Part shown: one piece after another, positions 14,347-16,619 of the stretch
Numbering within the stretch: the stretch's first letter is position 1
How the letters are laid out: every line of letters begins with the position of its first letter
Assembly: GCA_016777645.1 (NCBI GenBank)
Contig: JADHRC010000021.1
Coordinates: forward strand, 1 to 16,619
Direction: 5' to 3'
Length of the DNA stretch: 16,619 bases
From: Alphaproteobacteria bacterium
GTDB taxonomy: Bacteria; Pseudomonadota; Alphaproteobacteria; Puniceispirillales; Marisalimonadaceae
Translations under genes and position numbers: made by a program
The notes under the pieces: model-generated
Told to the model about the DNA's origin: nothing
What the model saw: only the letters and a program-made list of their open reading frames with translations
Databases searched by the model: none

Positions 14347-15239
14347 AATTTAGCTTTAATTAACCTATATTTTTTTTCTCTATAAAGGACATACAGACCT
14401 GCTGAAACTATAATACCTGCTCCAATCCACATTTCCAGACTTGGTATATCGTCAAAAACCAAATAACCTAAAATGGCTACCCATAATAACTTAGTATAAT
14501 TAAAAGGAGCTAAAAGTGAGGCTTCTGCAAAATTAAAAGCATTTATCATACACAAATGGGCAAGTGCACCTAAGAATCCTGTGGCTAAAAATATTAAAAA
14601 ATCGATTTGAGATGGAGCAACCCAAACGAATGGAACAATTATGCTAGACCATACAAGCCCTCCAAGGCCTGTGTAAAATAGAGTTGTGTGGGTCTTTTCC
14701 GTTACAGAGAGTAATCTGGTTAAAATTTGAAATAGTGCAAAAAAAAGTGCTCCTAATAAAGGCATAATTGATACAAGTTGCCAGAAATCACCCCCAGGTC
14801 TAATAATTATTAAAACCCCTACTAATCCTATTACAACAGCACACCAACGATGAATACCTACCTTTTCTTTTAGAATTGGGACTGAAAGAACTGTAATAAA
14901 TAAAGGAGCAGCAAATCCTATAGCTGTAGCTTCCGCTAATGGTAAATATTTTAAACCAAAAAAAAGGCTGGAAATTGAACAAACTAAAAAAGCAGGACGA
15001 AGGAGTTGAAGGATCATTCTATCAGTATTCTTTAATTCTGAAAGTTTTTTACCCTTAATCAAAAAGAAAACACATAATGTTATGTTAATACCTAGAAAGT
15101 ACCCCCAAACAATTTGAATTGCATGAAACTCTTTTGTGTATAACTTACATATCGTATCAACAACAGAAATAAAAAATATTGCAATCATGAAAAACAAAAC
15201 ACCCTTCAAAAAATAATGAGTTTTGTTTAAAGATGCCAT
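14343..15239 (-). CDS. EamA/DMT-superfamily transporter
   Basis: 298 residues with about ten membrane helices in two EamA repeats. The first begins near residue 13 (GVLFFMIAIFFISVVDTICK), the second near 150 (WQLVSIMPLLGALFFALFQI), where the segment with GALFFALFQILTRLL is typical of RhaT/EamA permeases. The C-terminus is basic (YREKKYRLIKAKF), as expected for a cytoplasmic tail. It is an inner-membrane carrier for an unknown small metabolite. It is not closely similar to the island's EamA protein by eye, so the two are likely separate subfamilies. It converges on the AhpD-like gene with a 4-base overlap. Confidence 0.88.
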   Translation of the reverse strand: MASLNKTHYFLKGVLFFMIAIFFISVVDTICKLYTKEFHAIQIVWGYFLGINITLCVFFLIKGKKLSELKNTDRMILQLLRPAFLVCSISSLFFGLKYLPLAEATAIGFAAPLFITVLSVPILKEKVGIHRWCAVVIGLVGVLIIIRPGGDFWQLVSIMPLLGALFFALFQILTRLLSVTEKTHTTLFYTGLGGLVWSSIIVPFVWVAPSQIDFLIFLATGFLGALAHLCMINAFNFAEASLLAPFNYTKLLWVAILGYLVFDDIPSLEMWIGAGIIVSAGLYVLYREKKYRLIKAKF

Positions 15240-15300
15240 TAGTTTAAAACCTTATTTAAGTAAATTTTTAAAAGAATTATAAAGAGATATAGGTATTAAC

Positions 15301-15317
15301 TTGATTTTAGAAATCAA
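15301..15317. repeat. Short perfect hairpin TTGATTT-TAG-AAATCAA
   Basis: Seven-base arms with a three-base loop, 62 bases upstream of the minus-strand EamA start. It could be part of that gene's leader or operator. It sits directly beside the larger inverted repeat at 15327-15352. Confidence 0.35.
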
Positions 15318-15326
15318 AAAATTAGA

Positions 15327-15352
15327 GCATTAGTTAAGTTAATAACTAATGC
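15327..15352. terminator. Perfect 10-base inverted repeat; possible minus-strand terminator or plus-strand leader hairpin
   Basis: Arms GCATTAGTTA (15327-15336) and TAACTAATGC (15343-15352) flank the loop AGTTAA. Read on the minus strand the stem is followed by TCTAA and six Ts (plus 15316-15321), so it could end the dienelactone-hydrolase-like transcript. Read on the plus strand it sits 4 bases before AGGAGG and a tiny ORF, so it could instead act as a translation control hairpin. Confidence 0.5.
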
Positions 15353-15369
15353 CCTTAGGAGGTTTATAA

Positions 15370-15429
15370 ATGAAAAACTTCACTTCTTCATTTTCAATTA
15401 ATAACTATAAAGTAGACTTAAGTTTGTAA
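15370..15429 (+). CDS. Putative 19-residue small ORF with a consensus Shine-Dalgarno
   Basis: ATG 15370 to TAA 15427-15429 encodes MKNFTSSFSINNYKVDLSL. AGGAGG (15357-15362) lies 7 bases upstream, one of the best ribosome sites in the window. An inverted repeat (15327-15352) precedes it. No family is recognisable at this length. It may be a leader peptide, a true microprotein or the remnant of a lost gene. Translation is not shown by sequence alone. Confidence 0.35.
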   Translation: MKNFTSSFSINNYKVDLSL

Positions 15430-15445
15430 TAAATAAGGTTTATTC

Positions 15446-15499
15446 ATGGCAGTACAATATTTATTATATGGTAAAAAATTATTAGTAACCATTACATAG
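15446..15499 (+). CDS. Putative 17-residue small ORF, second in tandem
   Basis: ATG 15446 to TAG 15497-15499 encodes MAVQYLLYGKKLLVTIT. AAGG at 15435-15438 lies 7 bases before the ATG, and the start context AGGTTTATTCATG echoes AGGTTTATAAATG of the preceding ORF. The last 8 bases overlap the convergent hydrolase gene. Chance is quite possible. Confidence 0.2.
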   Translation: MAVQYLLYGKKLLVTIT

Positions 15500-16220
15500 T
15501 TTTATTAACAAAACTTAAGAATGCTTCCCAAGATTTTTCGTCGGCCTCTTTTCTATATCTTTGGGAGTTAAAAACTGTAAAAGCATGTGGTGCTCCAGAA
15601 TATATATTTACTTCATAAAATATTTTATTTTTTTCTAACTCATTAGTAACTTCAAAAACATCTTCTAATTTTACGGCCTTATCTGCTCCCCCATGAGCTA
15701 TAAATATAGGAGGAGTATTTGAAGTATATTCTTGTCCTTCAGGAGTTTTAACCCCTCCATGGAAAGATGCATACCCCACAATATTATTTCCATTACCTGA
15801 TCGAGCTAATTCAAGTGCAGCAGATCCTCCAAAGCAATAACCCATAATAAACGTTTTGTGATTGTCTTTATTAGCTTCATTAAGACCAGCTAAAATTAAT
15901 TCTCTCATCCTTTCACGATTCTCATAAAGTTTTTTTGTCTCTGCTTTCCTAAGATTTATTTCTTTTGGACGATTACCCTTTCCATAAAGATCGATCGCAA
16001 AGGCCGTATAACCCAAAGAAGATAACATATCAGCTCTTGTTTCTTCGTATTCTGTTAAACCATCCCAATCATGAATAACTATAATCAAACCTTTTGATTT
16101 GGATTCCGGCTTACTTAAATAGCCCTCAAATATTTCATTATTATAGGAATAAGTTAGTTTTTGGCCAGCATTGGCATTTATAGATATAAAGATAGAAAAC
16201 AGAAAAATTATTAGTTTCAT
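15492..16220 (-). CDS. Secreted dienelactone-hydrolase-family protein
   Basis: 242 residues. A Sec signal peptide (KLIIFLFSIFISINANA) predicts cleavage after Ala18 (ANA-GQ), so the enzyme should be periplasmic. The alpha/beta-hydrolase core follows: IHDWDG (49-54) for the oxyanion region, GYCFGG nucleophile elbow with C129, D180 in HGGADKAV and H212 in APHAF. The Cys-Asp-His triad and short length are diagnostic of the dienelactone hydrolase family. Export is unusual compared with cytoplasmic catechol-pathway ClcD, and no aromatic degradation genes are nearby, so the substrate is probably another ester or lactone. AGGA lies 9 bases before the ATG; a long inverted repeat lies 23 bases upstream. 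Confidence 0.9.
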   Translation of the reverse strand: MKLIIFLFSIFISINANAGQKLTYSYNNEIFEGYLSKPESKSKGLIIVIHDWDGLTEYEETRADMLSSLGYTAFAIDLYGKGNRPKEINLRKAETKKLYENRERMRELILAGLNEANKDNHKTFIMGYCFGGSAALELARSGNGNNIVGYASFHGGVKTPEGQEYTSNTPPIFIAHGGADKAVKLEDVFEVTNELEKNKIFYEVNIYSGAPHAFTVFNSQRYRKEADEKSWEAFLSFVNKTM

Positions 16221-16242
16221 GGTATTGTTCCTGTAATGAAAA

Positions 16243-16287
16243 GATTATTAATTAAAATGATATATGTTACATTCTTAATTAATAATC
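16243..16287. repeat. 13-base perfect inverted repeat upstream of the hydrolase
   Basis: Arms GATTATTAATTAA (16243-16255) and TTAATTAATAATC (16275-16287); the stem extends inward by AATG/CATT (16256-16259 with 16270-16273) past a one-base bulge, about 17 pairs in all. It sits 23 bases before the minus-strand hydrolase ATG, so it is either a promoter/operator palindrome or a strong leader hairpin. The right arm can alternatively pair with TGATTATT at 16302-16309. Confidence 0.5.
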
Positions 16288-16402
16288 AATTAATTTTGTT
16301 CTGATTATTGATTCAAAAAAAGTTCAATAAATTTACTTCATTTATTATTTTATTAATACTTTATTTATGTGTAATTGGCATAATATTATTTCATAAAAAT
16401 CA

Positions 16403-16619
16403 TTAATTTTTGAAAAGTTTATTAAGAGATTGATTGATTTTTAATTTTTTTAAAACATCATTTAAATTATCTATAGATTCTTCATTTAATGGAATTCCAA
16501 ATTTAATATTTTGTAAATTTAATTCATTTTCAATCTGACCAGGAAGATAAATTTTTTTATTTTTAATGGGCCGTGAATTCTTGAATTCTTTAACTATTCT
16601 TTTCATTTTTTCTTGATAG
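16403..16619 (-). CDS. C-terminal fragment of probable Ldh_2-family malate/L-lactate dehydrogenase
   Basis: The frame is open to the window edge. ATG 16606 is in frame, but the upstream codons (YQEK) are also open, so this is probably the tail of a longer gene rather than a 67-residue protein. The pattern SRPIKNKKIYLPGQIE, then FGIPLNEESIDNLNDVLKKL, matches the usual C-terminus of the Ldh_2 (malate/L-lactate/ureidoglycolate dehydrogenase) family: a PGE-like motif, then GIPL and a Leu-rich helix. These are NAD(P)-dependent 2-hydroxyacid dehydrogenases; the catalytic part is outside the window. Substrate is unknown. A stand-alone small protein remains the alternative. Confidence 0.65.
   Translation of the reverse strand, partial: YQEKMKRIVKEFKNSRPIKNKKIYLPGQIENELNLQNIKFGIPLNEESIDNLNDVLKKLKINQSLNKLFKN

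Overview
The window is AT-rich (by eye roughly one third G+C) and densely coded, with short intergenic gaps and no stretch over 300 bases without a gene. Family content fits an AT-rich, probably marine, alphaproteobacterium: an EnvZ-like histidine kinase, a DeaD-type helicase with a DbpA-like C-terminal domain, an HI0933-family flavoprotein, CrgA-like LysR and AhpD-like proteins, and a tRNA-Ser that encodes its own CCA. This placement is inference from gene families, not from a phylogenetic marker. No insertion sequence, phage gene or CRISPR array was seen.

Layout. 1-936 is the 3' part of an EnvZ-like sensor kinase cut by the window edge. 1009-6661 is a metabolic island. It holds a beta-hydroxyacid dehydrogenase resembling sulfolactaldehyde reductase YihU (+). 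A four-gene minus-strand operon follows (4889 down to 1924): the two subunits of a split ThDP-dependent 2-oxoacid decarboxylase of the sulfopyruvate/phosphonopyruvate decarboxylase type, a Gfo/Idh/MocA oxidoreductase and an SDR. Divergent from this are a second SDR and an EamA transporter (+). 6678-8618 is a DeaD-type RNA helicase (-), 8796-9977 an HI0933/YhiN-type flavoprotein (+), and 9978-10922 a LysR regulator (-). tRNA-Ser(GCT) lies at 11073-11164, followed by a GNAT plus RimK-like ATP-grasp pair (11296-13250) whose arginine codon choice differs sharply from several neighbouring genes. The right end has a 75-residue unknown protein, an AhpD-like CMD-family protein, a second EamA transporter, a periplasmic dienelactone-hydrolase-like protein and, at the edge, the C-terminal piece of what looks like an Ldh_2-family malate/L-lactate dehydrogenase.

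How the genes may work together. The strongest system-level signal is 1009-6661. A split ThDP decarboxylase, a YihU-like reductase, two SDRs, a Gfo/Idh/MocA enzyme and a small-molecule transporter form a plausible pathway for a C3 organosulfonate or a related anionic 2-oxoacid. Both SDRs lack the canonical YxxxK tyrosine, so their chemistry may be unusual. The substrate cannot be settled from sequence alone. The GNAT/ATP-grasp pair is a second candidate system, likely making an amide- or peptide-type metabolite or modification. The 15240-15491 gap holds a perfect inverted repeat followed by a very strong Shine-Dalgarno and tiny ORFs.
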